Positions 10,245-22,339 of a DNA stretch of 64,000 bases are shown here, in pieces. Each line of letters begins with the position of its first letter. Position 1 is the stretch's first letter. The translations under genes and the position numbers were made by a program. Location of the stretch: NCBI GenBank assembly GCA_051453625.1, contig JBOZIK010000001.1, positions 152,836,018-152,900,017 on the forward strand, written 5' to 3'. The notes beneath the pieces are model-generated. The model saw only the letters and a program-made list of their open reading frames with translations, did not search any database and had not been told where the DNA came from. Source of the DNA: Welwitschia mirabilis. Lineage: Eukaryota > Gnetophyta > Gnetopsida > Welwitschiales.

Positions 10245-12269
10245 TGTCCCTTAATCAGTCTTTTTGCTAGTTCCTTAGCAAAAGTTGATAAAAAAATGTT
10301 TAAACATGGAAAAATTGTCTATGTTAAAAGTACGTCAAGTTTTAGAATGATATAGCTTGAAAAATTTTATAACCAATTTTATGTAATTAAGTCATCAAAG
10401 TAAAAAATTTTAGTGAAAATCGATATGTCATACCCCCTAATCAGACCTTGAATTTGTCCTCAAAGTTTATGATGAAAATGTTAAGTTATTTGAAAACATA
10501 GATGCAGATGAATTATGGTGAGTTCTTTATTAAAAATAATGTAATTTAAGATAAGAAAAAAGACTAGTGATTTACAACCAAACTTATACTAAGTGAAAAA
10601 ACTATCTGTAAAAATAGTTAATGCCTTAGGATTTATTCTTTATGAAAATGATATGAAGTGGAATGAAGTGAAATGATGTAGTATAAATGGGATGGAAAAT
10701 GCATAAATGAAGTGAAACTAGAAACCAATGAATAAATGAGCAAAGTATCCTAAGTTATCAGCCATTTATTATATTTTTGTATTTTTAGTAGACCAGATAT
10801 CAACCAAGTTAAGTTTTAACTAAGTAACCTATAGGGACCTATGCAATAAATCCAAATCCTAAGCATGAAAGTCAAGAGACACGGTTCACATAAGGCCTCT
10901 AATTTCCCCCTTTTCATTTCTTTATTTTTTATTTCTATGTTTGCATATGTTCTCAGTATTATGCCTTTAAACCACATTGATCATCCAGTGTTACAACATT
11001 TTTGGCCAATAGAGTTAAGCATGTTGTTTTGTGTAGAAATCAGTGATTCATTGCCTATGAGTGATTATAGCCTGATGCAGTTGAAAATGCTACAATTAGA
11101 TCATTAGAGTTGCATTGCCAGTAGACATCCATATCCCTAATGTAGTTAACTAAACCCAACTTATTAATTAGTATTATATGATTTCAGAGAAGGGGTATAT
11201 TATTTTATTTTCTTCATCTTTCCATAGTCATTTTCTATGCACATTTAAAGGGTCATTGGCTCATTAGCCTAGTTAAGACAAATATTTATCTCCATTAAAG
11301 TATTTTTACTTAGAGAGCACATGCAAATATAAATCCCACCTTTTCAACTAAGTTTTACTTAATCTAGAGATCCTAAGAAAATGCATTTTTAACTAACCTA
11401 CTCAAAATAAGCATTCTTTCCCTTAAAAACCCATAAGTAAACTTTATCTTAACCCTTACTTAGATGATAACAATATTGTTTATTACTATTTTTATTTTGA
11501 GGGATTTTAATCTACATTATTAAGTCTCAAAAACTTATGGGTTAATTATTTGAATGAATGGTTCATAGGTTTAGTAGGTTTATTAGGGAATGGAAGGATA
11601 AATGAAGAAATTTAAGAGGATGAAATGTAGAAATTCCTAAAGGTTAAGATGATGATTATACAAATGGAAGTGATTGTGAGGTTTTAAATGAAAGAGTCCA
11701 TTATGCACATACACTTTTAAGTTTTTTATTTTTTTAAAAATAATTTTAGCCTAAAATAAAAATCTATCCTATAAGAAAAATCTAACCTAAAAACCAAAAA
11801 CTCTCTAAACTATTATGTGCATTGAGGCTCAATATTATGAGAATGACTAAAATAACTTGAACTTTGTGAAGTATTTTGAAGGAGAAGGGAACACCTATAA
11901 ATTTTTATGTAAGAGTCTATGAACTTATAGAAAACATTAGTATAAGAAAAAATTTTATATATTTAAAGTCAATAATAGTTTATTTCTTAGCTTGTTTATG
12001 TTTAATTAACAACTCTTGTAAGATATCATTTTCTCCGGAAGATGAAAATGAATTTAAAAAATCATGGTATTTGAAAATTAATTTTAATTCTCTAGAAGTT
12101 TTATCTTCTTTACTAAGGCTTGGGTATTGCTTGGACAAAGGGTAAGACGAAATAATTAGCTCATGAAGTTGTTGAAAATAAGATGGAGATGCATCATGAA
12201 ATGATACTTTGCTAATGTTTTCTTCCTTATTGAGGTCATTATAGGATTCCTCCTCATGTGTTTAATTAA
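10245..12269 (-). other. E1 3' non-coding region (with extra non-collinear segment)
   Basis: From 10245 to about 11580 the sequence aligns by eye with the long non-coding 3' regions of E2 (21092-22340), E3 (50037-51195) and E4. It includes the paired hairpin-like repeat at 11048-11084 and 11111-11149. From about 11590 it has no counterpart in E2. The block around AAGTCTCAAAAAC at 11520 occurs again at about 12825, after the N gap. The remaining part holds no convincing gene. Confidence 0.55.
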
Positions 12270-12658
12270 TTAAAAATCATTATGATTTAATTTTCTCTTT
12301 GTTAATGTTTCTTTATGGTTCATCCTTTTTTGTGTAACTTCTTGAGGTATGTCTTTCCTCACATGATTGTTTCTTATTCCTAATATATATGATTTGGCAT
12401 TCATTGATTTGGCTATTTTAAATCCTCTCAAGATTCCTAGGATTAGTTTTAAAGGATGTAAAATAGTCTTCCTCTTGTAGTGAAATTTGAGCAATGATTT
12501 GAGTCAATTGTTAGATATCTTACTCAAATAGTTTGTTTTCTTGCTTTAGTATTTAATGGATTTTCTCAATTCCTTGGTTCATTTTCTTAAGTCTTTAGTT
12601 TCTTTGTTCTATTATTTGGTTTGTTTGTTTTTTTGTTTGATTTATGTGAATTTGTATT
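12270..12658 (-). pseudogene. Stray gypsy gag C-terminal fragment
   Basis: One minus-strand frame gives a coiled-coil-like run (NQIIEQRN, RLKKMNQGIEKIH, QLTQIIAQISLQ), then TNPRNLERI and CQIIYIRNKKQS. This resembles the end of Athila-type gag, where a glutamine-rich helix is followed by NP(R/K)..CKAITLRSGK. It lies outside E1's own gag (16110-17961) and is cut by the N gap. It probably belongs to another copy, possibly E4-like, in which gag lies close to the 3' non-coding region. Confidence 0.4.
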
Positions 12659-12758
12659 NNNNNNNNNNNNNNNNNNNNNNNNNNNNNNNNNNNNNNNNNN
12701 NNNNNNNNNNNNNNNNNNNNNNNNNNNNNNNNNNNNNNNNNNNNNNNNNNNNNNNNNN
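12659..12758. other. Assembly gap, 100 N
   Basis: Exactly 100 N, the conventional placeholder for a gap of unknown size. The flanks belong to different parts of gypsy elements (gag on the left, 3' non-coding sequence on the right), so the join should not be trusted. Confidence 0.95.
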
Positions 12759-12879
12759 CTTGACTGTTACTAAGGTCATAACACAGTTGTCTATTATTGG
12801 TTTTTATTTCAAGGGCCTTTAACCTCAATTAGTAAGTCTTAAAAACTCATGAGTTGATGGTTTGGATGGATGGTTCATG

Positions 12880-13899
12880 AATTGATGAAATGATTTGACA
12901 ATAGATTTAGTGAATGGCATGGTTCAAAAGGGTGGTGAGATAAGTAATAATGTTTCAACGATATCCATTAAGGAGTTGATTGTTTTTTGGATTTTTAATG
13001 GAATTATTTATAATTTAGTCTAGTTCATTAAGTTGTATGACCCTATTTTTCTTGACAACCTCTAAGTCTAAATTCATATTCTTGATTAATCAGTAAGTCC
13101 TATGCTCAAGTTTCCAATGTAAATGACATGCTTTACTATAAACTAATTAAAAAGGTAACATCCCTAAGGGTGTTTTATAAGCAGTGTGGTATGTCCATAA
13201 GACATCGTTAAGTTTGAAAGGCTAGTCTTTTCATGTTGATTTTTCTACCTTTTAAAGATTTTCTTAAGTTTCCTATTTGTAATCTCAACTTGGCCACTTG
13301 TTTGTGGATGATAAAGTATTGCGAATTTATGTGTAACCCCTGTATTTAGCGAGAATGTTATTAAATATCTTATTACAAAAGTGTGTCCCTCCATCACTAA
13401 TTAAAACCTGCAGATGGTCAAAATGAGTTAAGACATTTTCTTTAAAGAATCTAACTATTATTTTAGCATCATTTATTCAATAATAATAAGCTTTAACCCA
13501 TTTAGTTACATGGTCAACATAAATAAGGATTTATTGATGCTTGTTAGATGATGGATAAGGACCTTAGAAATCAATTTCCCATATGTCAAAGGGTTCAACA
13601 GCAAGGATGGGATTTAAAGGTATTATTTTTCTATGAGAAAGACTCCCTAACTTTTGATAGTTCTGATAAGATTTATAGTAAGGATAGGAGTCTTTAAAAA
13701 TCAATGGTTAATAAAAACCAAATTAGAGGATTTTTTTTGCAGTCTTATTAGCTGAGTAATAACCCTTATAAGCCTCAGAATGGCAATGTTTAAGTATGAC
13801 TTAAATGTCAGTTTGAAGAACACATTTGTGAATGACTTGTTCTAGATAGTATTTAAAAAGGTATGGTCTGTTTCAAAAGAAATATTTAACTTGACATAA
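12880..13899 (-). pseudogene. E1 integrase relic
   Basis: The minus strand shows a zinc-binding N-terminus (LKHCHSEAYKGYYSANKTAKK, then YYKSYQNYQKLG). It continues with IPLNPILAVEPFDIWEIDF, VTKWVKAYYY, ISDGGTHFCNKIFNNILAKY and, in another frame, YHPQTSGQVEITNRKLK. These are the HHCC, first-Asp, second-Asp and catalytic-Glu blocks of Athila/Tat integrases, which insert the cDNA into the genome. Key losses are visible: the second His of HHCC is Tyr and both Cys are Tyr. The C-terminal segment present in E2 (LHLFLGKLVAKWKGPF) is deleted. One or more frameshifts lie in the second-Asp block. Confidence 0.75.
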
Positions 13900-15290
13900 G
13901 AACCTCTTTTTATTGTTAATAGTTTAGTGGGATAGAATATTTTTAAAGACTAAGTAGTTTGTGATATCTACAAACTAGGATGTTTCTTTGACTCAAAAGA
14001 GATGTTTGTTAGGAAAAGTATCATCAATAGGTAAAGATGTTTGCATATAATTTGGAGATATGCAAAAAAGATGATCCACGACAACATTATCAAAGCCTTT
14101 CTTATCCTTAATCTCTAAATAGAATTCTTGGAGGAGGAAAATCCATTTAATAAGATGTGGTTTTGAATTCTTTTAGCAAAAAGGTATCTAAGGGATAAGT
14201 GATCAGGCAAATGATCATCTTATATTCTAAAAGGTATTACCTAAATTTTTCAAGGTTAAAGACAATAGCTAGAAGCTCCTTCTTTGTGACAGTATGATTG
14301 ATTTATTATAGTTGACTTTTTATTAACTCTTTCCCCTAAAATGGCTCTTACTACAAATTCACTAGCATTATGCATAAGTTTAAAAGTTAACTTTTAATTA
14401 AATGGTTGAAGAATGGATGTCAAAGTTAGTCTTTCTTTAAGTTATTCAAGTGTATTTTGACACTTTAAAATCTAGTCAAAGGATGTGTCCTTGCTCAAAA
14501 GATCACACAAAGGTTTAGATATTTTACTAAAATCTTTAATGAATTTCCTATAATATCCTACGTGCTTTAAGAATGATCTAATATATTTTTCTTTTTGGAG
14601 GTTTGGTAGGTATGTGATTAAGAATATCTTAGCCAAATCTACCTAAATTTCTTCCTTCAAGATGATATGTCCTGCCTTGATTTACCATAAAATGGCATTT
14701 TTCCCAATTGAGTAAAAGGTGTTTTTCAATGCATCTTTCAAGGACATATTCTAAGTTATTTAAACATTATTAAATGAAATTTCATAAATCGCAAAATCAT
14801 TCATAACAATTTTGACACTAAATCTAATATATCATAGAATATTCTAAACATGCAATATCAGGTGCATTGCATAGGCTAAAGGACATTCATTTGTAAGCAA
14901 ACGTTCTATAGGGGCAATCAAAAGTGGTCTTGTTTTGATCTTTAGAAGAAATTTTAATCTAATTATAAGGAAGAGGATAATGATCTTTTTTAAATATAGC
15001 ATTTAATTTCTTATAATTAATACACATCCTCCATTTTATAGTAGGTTTGATAGGGATAAGTTTATTATGCTCATTAGAAATAAGGGTAATTCCTAATTTC
15101 TTTGGTATGGTATGAGTTGGACTTACCCACTTGCTATGTGAAATAAGGTAAATAATCCCATTATCTAGAAGCTTTATTATGTTATTTTTAACAACTTCTC
15201 TCATAATTGGATTTATCCTACATTGTGCTTTAATGAATGATTTGACATTTTTTTCTAAATAGATATGGTGCATGTAAATACTGGGGTAAA
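13900..15290 (-). pseudogene. E1 reverse transcriptase-RNase H relic
   Basis: The longest open piece (14959-15273) begins at the family's CMHRI.LE position and includes REVVKNNIIKLLDNGIIY, SKWVSPTHTIPKK and WRMCINYKKLN. It covers the fingers and first palm of a Ty3/gypsy reverse transcriptase. Further along, the catalytic box reads VMND (14796-14807) instead of FMDD. Then come DLAKILLITYLPNLQ, YYRKFIKDFSKISKPLCDLL (about 14590-14530) and LMHNASEFVVRAILGE. RNase H remnants follow to about 13900, with [10 protein letters not shown] and WIIFFAYLQ-like pieces. The Asp-to-Asn change in the catalytic box and multiple stops rule out activity. Confidence 0.8.
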
Positions 15291-15567
15291 TACTGGGGTC
15301 AACATTATTTTTTTGTATGTATATTTTATATGTAATTAGATATCTATGTAAGCTTTAGTCCAAAAATTAGCTTTATATCCATCTTATTTCTTGTTTATTA
15401 TTCCTTAAGAGTCTAAGCAATTGATCTTTTTTGGATAACATTAAGGAAGAGTTTATGACTCCAAGGAAAGTGGAGTTATTCCCTAAGAAAGTGTATTTCA
15501 GATCATGAGGTAAAGGTTTAAGTTCTAAATCAACTTCATTTTGGGCTATAGGGCATGTTTCTTATGA

Positions 15568-16110
15568 TCATTTTATTTTCTCATTTTTAGGAGAGTGAGA
15601 AGTGGATTCCTGATTCTTAATAAGGCTTTGCACCCTATCTATGAACTTTACTCCTTCATCATTTAATGGCAACTTCAAAGCATTAAAGACATTTAGCTTT
15701 ATGGTCATGTTGTTAAATGAGATTTTCATTAATCCATTCTTGCAATTGATTAAGGCATTATAGGTTGCTAAGAATGATCTTCCCAATATGACGAGCACTA
15801 TTTGGTTCAATAATTTCTCCTTTTCCAAGACCAAAAAATCTACTAGGAAGTAGCAACTATTCACTCTAACTAAGACATTCTTAATAACTCCTAATGATGT
15901 TTTAATAGAGTTATTTGCTAATTAGAGTTAGAGTTTTGTGTTTTTTATTCCTTCTAAGCCTAACTCCTTATAAATTTTAAAAGGGAGTAAGTTTATACTA
16001 GCTCCTAAATCCAACAAGGCTTGGTTGAGAGTTTTGTTACCTATGGTAATGGTAATTGTGAGGAAACCATAGTCTTTGTACTTTGGTGGAAATTGGTTTT
16101 GAAAAATCAC
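15568..16110 (-). pseudogene. E1 aspartic protease relic
   Basis: The upstream piece (16110-15928) carries the Athila-type protease active-site motif LLDLGASINLLPFKIYKELG. The downstream piece (15864-15568) carries VILGRSFLATYNALINCKNG and MTIKLNVFNALKLP, the second conserved half. The protease would cleave the gag-pol polyprotein. The two halves are separated by a few stops and a short degenerate stretch. The DLGAS motif is intact here, unlike in E4. Confidence 0.75.
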
Positions 16111-17961
16111 ACTAGTTTGTTAAGATAAAAAGGCTTTATATTTAATATTCATTTTCCTTTTTATAGTGCATAAGTCCTTAAGGAATTTAGCATAGGAAGG
16201 GACTTGTTTGATAGCTTCTAGAAGGGGAACGTTTCTTTTAACTCTTTAAAACTTTCTAGGGCCTCTAATTACTTTTTCATTTTATTTTTCCTTTCTAATA
16301 TATTAGGAAAAAGGTAATGATTCTTTGTAAAGAGGTAATGGATCTTCACTTTTATTCTTTTCCTTATTTTATATGAGGCTTTATTTATCCTTAGGCTTAT
16401 TTTGTATGAGTGAATTTTCTATCTCTTTCCTACTCCTATGTGTTTTACCCCTTCTATAAATTTAACTCATTTTGAGTTTGACTGAGCATTCATGAGGATT
16501 TTCCCTATTTTTCTTTAGTTTATTGATGAAATAATTTGGCTAGTGATTTGTTGAAGTTAATTTATCCTTTGTTAGAGCTTTGATTTGTTTGTTCTTGTGT
16601 TTCCATAAACTTTTCAAAGGTATGCTCCAATGAGTTAGACAAAGTTGTTTAATCATTTGAAGATGAAGGATAAGGATTAGAAGATCAAGGGAATGAAGTC
16701 TTAGGCTGAAATTCGGTTGTAAAATATTGTCTTTCTTCCAAAAGAAATCGGAATGATTTTCCTAATCGGGATTAGAAGTGTTCAAGTAAGGATTATTTTT
16801 GGGGTTTTTCCATTATCCTATCGCATTCACCTATTTGTTAATAGTGTTTTGGAATAAAGGAATGAATGGGCATTCGACAGTTTCATGAGTCTTAATATGG
16901 TAGATTAAATACTAAGGTTTAGTAACCATAGGTGAGGTTGAGGGTGAGGCAGTTAATGATTCTCGTTTTTTCGCTAGTTTGTCAATTTTGTTATTCATGC
17001 TAAAGTTTTCTGGGATCTTGAAGATACTAATTGATCTAACTGAATGATGTGATCTTGAAGGTTTTATAGGTTTCTTCCAATTTTTTAAGCTTTCAGCTAC
17101 ACTTTCTAAAACTTCCTAACCTCATCCAGACGCATGCTTAGGAAATTTCCATGGCTCATCATTTCCACTAGTTGATAGTTATTTGTAGATAAACCATCAT
17201 AAAAGAAACTTATCTCCCTATCTAGTTCAAAACTAGGTTAGGGGCATTTTAGTAATAAATCTTTATATCTCTTTAAGATCTGGAAGAAGATTTTGTAATC
17301 CTTCTATTGAAATTTCATAATTTCTTTCTTAAGAACATTTGTTTTATGACTAAGAAAGAACTTAGAGATAAAAGCTTTACTCATGTCCACCAATTTCTAA
17401 TGGATAAGGGTCTCAGTGTGTACAACTAGGATTTTTCCTTTTCTTTTAGGGAAAAAGTAAATAAAGTAAGTTTAAGTGCATCATGAGTATTAGGATATTA
17501 AGGAATGGTTGATAATACTCATTTAAATTCCTTAAGGTGTAGATAAGAATCTTCAGATTCAAGGCCATGGAAATGAACCAAGAGTTTAATAGTGGAAGGT
17601 TTAAATTCTAGTCTTTGATTAACAAGTGACAGCACTATGCAAGAGGGTGTCCCTAGGATCTGTAATTGAAGTAATCATAAAGGATTTACCTAAGTTGATT
17701 GGTGATAGCAGTGAGGGTAGCTTACCATTTAGCTGCTTCTTGGGTGAAGTAATAAGCTTGTAACCTATTGAGCATTTCTTGATTTGATAAGATTCCATCA
17801 AAGGAATCAAGTGGATCATTTGAATTTTTTTGTAGAAAGGCATTTTGATTATTTTTATTCTTTTGAGTAGTTGAGATTTATTCTTGAGAGTCATCTTAAG
17901 CTCAGTTCTTATTTCGAGTTCTAAGTTCTCTTATCCTTTCAAGATCAGTAAAGTAGTCCAT
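16111..17961 (-). pseudogene. E1 gag relic
   Basis: The start at 17961 (MDYFTDLERIRELRTRN) matches the E2 start at 28012 (MNSFINHKRMREFRTQN). The central Retrotrans_gag homology reads AFISKFFLSHKTNVLKKEIM, YKIFFQILKRYKDLLLKCP and ELDREISFFYDGLSTNN, about 17380-17150. This is the structural protein of the virus-like particle. Numerous stops are present. The C-terminal part to about 16110 is degenerate and merges with the protease. About 615 codons is usual for Athila-type gag. Confidence 0.7.
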
Positions 17962-18661
17962 ATTGTCTCAGGTTAATTTTTTTATTCTATCACAAGCCAA
18001 GGTCATGTCAGGGATAGATTCAGATGTTTGTAAGAAGGCTCAAATAATCAAAAGAAAAGACTTTTAGGGATTTTAAGTCACAGAGGGTTCCAAGGTTTTA
18101 CAAATAGATTCATCAATCACAGATAGAATGTTTACAGTGTCGAGGTTATAATAAAAATAAAATAAAGACATAAATAAAATTGTGTGAAATTGTGAGCAAA
18201 GTTTTAAAGGTTGAAAGCATTTATGAATGTAGTGAAATAAAGTAGAGATGATAAACAACGAGTGTGAGTAAAAAGTTATGAAAATCTCAAAATATTTTTA
18301 AGAAAATTTCAATGTTTATATGCATGCCAAAAAAGAAGAAAGCATAGTAAAAATGATAAGCATGCAACGCAATCATAAATTTCAATTAAAAAAAATTTTA
18401 AAGTTTTCTTAACTCTGAATAAACCTATAACAAATGTTAGACCTATAGAAAACAAGTTAAGAAATTAAAATCAAAGTAAAACAAGAAGGACTAGTTAAAA
18501 ATAACACTAGAAGGACTAGTACCAGCCACTAGAAAGCATACAAAGAAAAGTAAAAAAGGATCAATTTGTGTATCACTGGAAGAAGGATCAGTATCCATCA
18601 CTATAAAAATAAAAACTTGTAAAAATAAAAAGTAGAACTCCTCTGAGATACTATCCTGCTG

Positions 18662-18681
18662 TTATTCCCAATAAAGGCACT
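18662..18681 (-). promoter_or_regulatory. E1 primer-binding site (decayed)
   Basis: Immediately inside the 5' LTR the minus strand reads TGCCTTTATTGGGAATAAC. E2 has TGGCATTATTGGTAATAACA in the same place. Both fit a worn form of TGGCGCCGTTGCCGGGGA, the tRNA-Asp-type site used by Athila/Tat elements, mostly by C-to-T and G-to-A changes. Confidence 0.4.
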
Positions 18682-18685
18682 AAAA

Positions 18686-19856
18686 TCTTCCTTAGGAATA
18701 ACATTAGGTGTTGGCTAGAATTACACTAACTTTAATCCTAATGCAAGTACCAAAAAAAATAAAATAGAAAGAGAGATGAAATTCAAAATCGAGTTTAAAC
18801 TTCATCTGAGATAGTAGGGAAGCAAACTAGCTCCAAGATACCACTATTTATCCTTTGCAATCCTTCATTTCAAAGTTATCTAATCACCTTATTGCAAATA
18901 ATAAAAATTATCAAGTGCTTTCTCTTCAATTCATGAGGCATAATCTCATCCACCATATGATAAATAGTGAATTAGATAATACTTTAATCTTAAATAACAG
19001 TGAAAAGTAAGAGCTTCTAAAGCACTCAATATCTACAAAGTTAAAAGATTAAGTAATAAATAGGAATTCATGCAACTAAATTAAACTTGATAGTTAAAAA
19101 AAGTTATCTAAGCATCCTAATTATGATATTACTCATGAATCAATAGAAAGAACAACTTTATAGCAAAAAAAAAAGGAAGCAGAAAGAGTTCTTCAACCAA
19201 TCCTCAAAGACTAGTTTACTCCCCCAAAGAGTCACCTAAAAATCCATCACAAGTTATTGCCTCAAAGTCTTTAATTTCTCTAAGGTAAATATGAATACAA
19301 TAAAGGATTCAAGGCCCATTTATAGGGAGAGACAGGGGGGAGGAGTGGTTACAACTCTTGGCTTATAGCATTAGATAGAATATTCATCATTTAGCATTAG
19401 GTATATAAGATTTTGTCTTACAGCATTTGGTGGAGGTCATTAGGTAGAATTTGGTGGAGTCTTCTTCATGTAGCATTTAGTGAATTCTTTATCATGATGA
19501 GTCTAACATGTGGCCCTTAGAGCTAGATTCCTCTACCAATCAGTGCTACCACCATATCTCTCCAATGCCACCTCCACATGCCTCTGTCATGTGTCTTCAA
19601 TTGCTTTTGCTATATATCACTATCTCATGTCTTCATTTTCCACCATTATTTTATGTGAAATTGAGTCCTCCTTTTGCCATGTGTTCCATAACGTGGCTAA
19701 GAATCTATAATTAATATGGAGAAAAATATAATATTAAATTTTATTTTAAAAATAATAAAAGACATATTTAATGATTAAACAATTAAATTAATGTATTTGT
19801 TTACAATAAATTAGCCTAAAACACTTAATATAAATGTTAATTTTTACATGTTAATA
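18686..19856 (-). repeat. E1 right (5') LTR
   Basis: It begins directly at TTCCTTAGGAATAAC and ends ACATGTTAATA at 19856. Compared with the other LTRs it lacks about the first 70 bases (the TGTAGTA…CTTAGTTAT block), a deletion next to the primer-binding site. The rest aligns throughout with 8977-10244. Confidence 0.75.
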
Positions 19857-19878
19857 GGTATTTATAGTTTCTTAAATT

Positions 19879-21091
19879 TGTAGTACAATGTCCATATTTA
19901 AAACTAAGTTAGATGCTTAGTTATCATTCTTCCTCAAGGATAACATGGGTTTAGGTTTAGAATTATACTAGCTTAAATATTAATGCAAGTTACAAAGTAA
20001 AGAAAGAAAGAAAAATGGTGAAGTCTAAAGTTAAGTTCAAATACATCTTAGAAAAAATAGAAAAAAACTAGCTCCAAGATATCACCTATTTATTCAAAGT
20101 GATTCTTCACACCAGTGTTATCTAATTGACTTCCTATAAAACAATTAAAACTATCAAGTGCTTTTGGTCTAATTCATGGGGCATAATCTCATCTACCATA
20201 TAATAAATGATAAATTCAACTAATACTTAAGTCTTAAATAACAACAAAAAGTAAGAACTCCTAAAGTACTCAAGATCTATGAAATTAAAAGACTTAGTGA
20301 TAAAGAGGAATTCACACAACTAAATTAAACTTGATAGTTAAAGAAGTTAACTAAGCATCCTAATTATGATATTAGTCATAAATCAAGATTAAAGAAAAAT
20401 GACTTTTATATTACAAAAAGAACAACTTTACAGAAAATAAATAAAGAAGTGGAAAGAACTTCTTATCAATCCTTAAAGACTAGCTCACTCCCTTAAAGAG
20501 TTGCCTAGAGAGCCATCATGAGTTGATGCTCTAAAGTCTTTAATTTCTCCAAGGCAAAAATAAATATAATGAAGGGTTCAATGCCCTTTTATAGGGAGAT
20601 ATGCGGATGAGATATGGTTATATTCTTGGTTTGTGATGTTATGTAGAATCTTCATCATTTAATATTAGGTAAATAAGATTGTGTCTTACAGTGTTAGGTA
20701 GAGCAGATTCTATCCTCTAGCATTAGGTAGAATCTTCATCATTTAGCATTTGATGGAGGTTGTCTTATAGCATTTGTTGGATATCATCACATACCTCCAA
20801 TTCTACCTTCACATGCTTCTGCCACATGTCTTTAAATGCTTTTACTATGTGTCACCACCTCATATATCCATTGTTACTGTGATTTTGTGCAGAATTATTT
20901 CCATCTTCTGCCACATGTTTCAAAACATGGTTAAATCTCTATAATTATTATGAAGAAAATTAAAATATTAAATATTATTTTAACAATAATAGAGGATGTA
21001 TTTTATGATTAAAATTATAAAATTAATATCTTCGTTTACAATAAATTGGCCTAAAACACTTAATATAAATGTTAATTTTTACATGTTAACA
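19879..21091 (-). repeat. E2 left (3') LTR
   Basis: It starts TGTAGTACAATGTCC and ends TTTTTACATGTTAACA. Just inside it, the minus strand reads CTTAGGGGGTG, a plausible polypurine tract for plus-strand DNA synthesis. The TG…CA termini are preserved. Confidence 0.8.
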
Positions 21092-22339
21092 CACCCCCTA
21101 AGCAGTCTTTTCTTAGTACCTTAGCAAAAAGATGATAATAAAATGGTTAAATATGGAAAAATTGTCTATATCAAAATTGTGTAGTGTGCGAATGATATAA
21201 CTTGAAAAATTTTAAGACCAATTTTATGTATTTAAGGCATTGAAGTGAAAAATTTTAGTGAAAATTAAGATGTCACATTGCTTAATCAAAACTTAACTTT
21301 ATCTTCAAATTTTATAGCGAAAACATTAAGTTATTTGAGAACATAGGCATAAACAAATTACAAAGAGTTTTTTTATTAAAACAATGCAATTTAATCTAAG
21401 GAAAAATGTAATCTAGTTACAACCAAACATTTGCTAAGTGGAAAAACTATTCATAAAAATAGTTAATGCCTTAGGAGTTATTTTTCATAGAAAAGATATA
21501 AAGTGAAATGTAGTGAAGTGATATGAGATAAATGAAATGAAAAATACATGAATGAAGTAAAACCAAAAACCAATGAATAAATGAGCAAACTAAGTTATTA
21601 TCTCTTTATTATATTTTTGTATTTTTAGTTAATTATGTTATCAACCAAGTTAAGTTTTAACTAAGTAACCTATAGGGATCCAAGGAAACCACGCAAATCC
21701 TAAGTATGAAAGTTAAGAAACAACGGTTCACATAAGGCCTCTAATTCCCATCTTTTAATTCCTTTATTTTCCATTTCTACTTTCACATATGTTTGTAGTA
21801 TTATGCCTTTGAACCACACTGAGCATCTAATATTATGACATTTTTTTTGTCAATAGAGTTAAGCATGTTGTATTATGTAGAAATTAGTGTTTCATTACCA
21901 AGAAGAATTTATAGCCCTAATGTAATTGAACATGTCACAATTAAATCATTATAGCTGCATTTCCAGTAGGCGTCAATAGCCCCAATACAGTTAACTAAAC
22001 CCAATAAAGTGGTTAATGTTATGTGATTTTGGAGAACAGATATATTATTTTCTTTTCTTCATTTTCTCACAGTCATTTTTATGCACTTTTAGGGGGTCAT
22101 TGGCTCATTAGCCCAGTCAATACATATCTTGTCCCCATTAAAGGATTTTTACTTAAAGATCACATGTAAAGGTAAATCCCACCTTTTCAACCAAGTTTTA
22201 CCAAAACTAGAGACCCTAAGGGAATGAATTCTTAAATAACCTACTCAAAATAAGCATTTTTCCCTTAAAAACCCATAAATAAACTTGATCTTAACCATTA
22301 CTTAGGTGATAACATGATTGCTTATTATTGATTTTAACC
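21092..22339 (-). other. E2 3' non-coding region
   Basis: No ORF. The stretch is shared with E1, E3 and E4 and includes the paired repeat units at 21890-21929 and 21956-21994 with TGCATT/AATGCA-type inverted ends. Confidence 0.6.

Larger units (their letters stand above)
8977..19856 (-). mobile_element. E1: Athila/Tat-like Ty3/gypsy element, decayed
   Basis: The 3' LTR lies on the left (8977-10244) and the 5' LTR on the right (about 18686-19856). Between them, on the minus strand, come gag, protease, reverse transcriptase, RNase H and integrase in Ty3/gypsy order. The LTRs begin TGTAG and end near TGTTAA-A, matching the other copies in the window. Flanking 5-bp target duplications are not visible. 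The left internal part (about 11590-12658) is not collinear with E2 and holds a stray gag piece next to an N gap, so the element may be chimeric or mis-joined. It sits inside LINE B, abutting E2 with 22 bp between them. Confidence 0.75.

Noticed and set aside
11698-11830. Possible MITE with inverted TATGTGCA ends
   Set aside because: The inverted match is only about 9-12 bases, with no target duplication and no second copy in the window.
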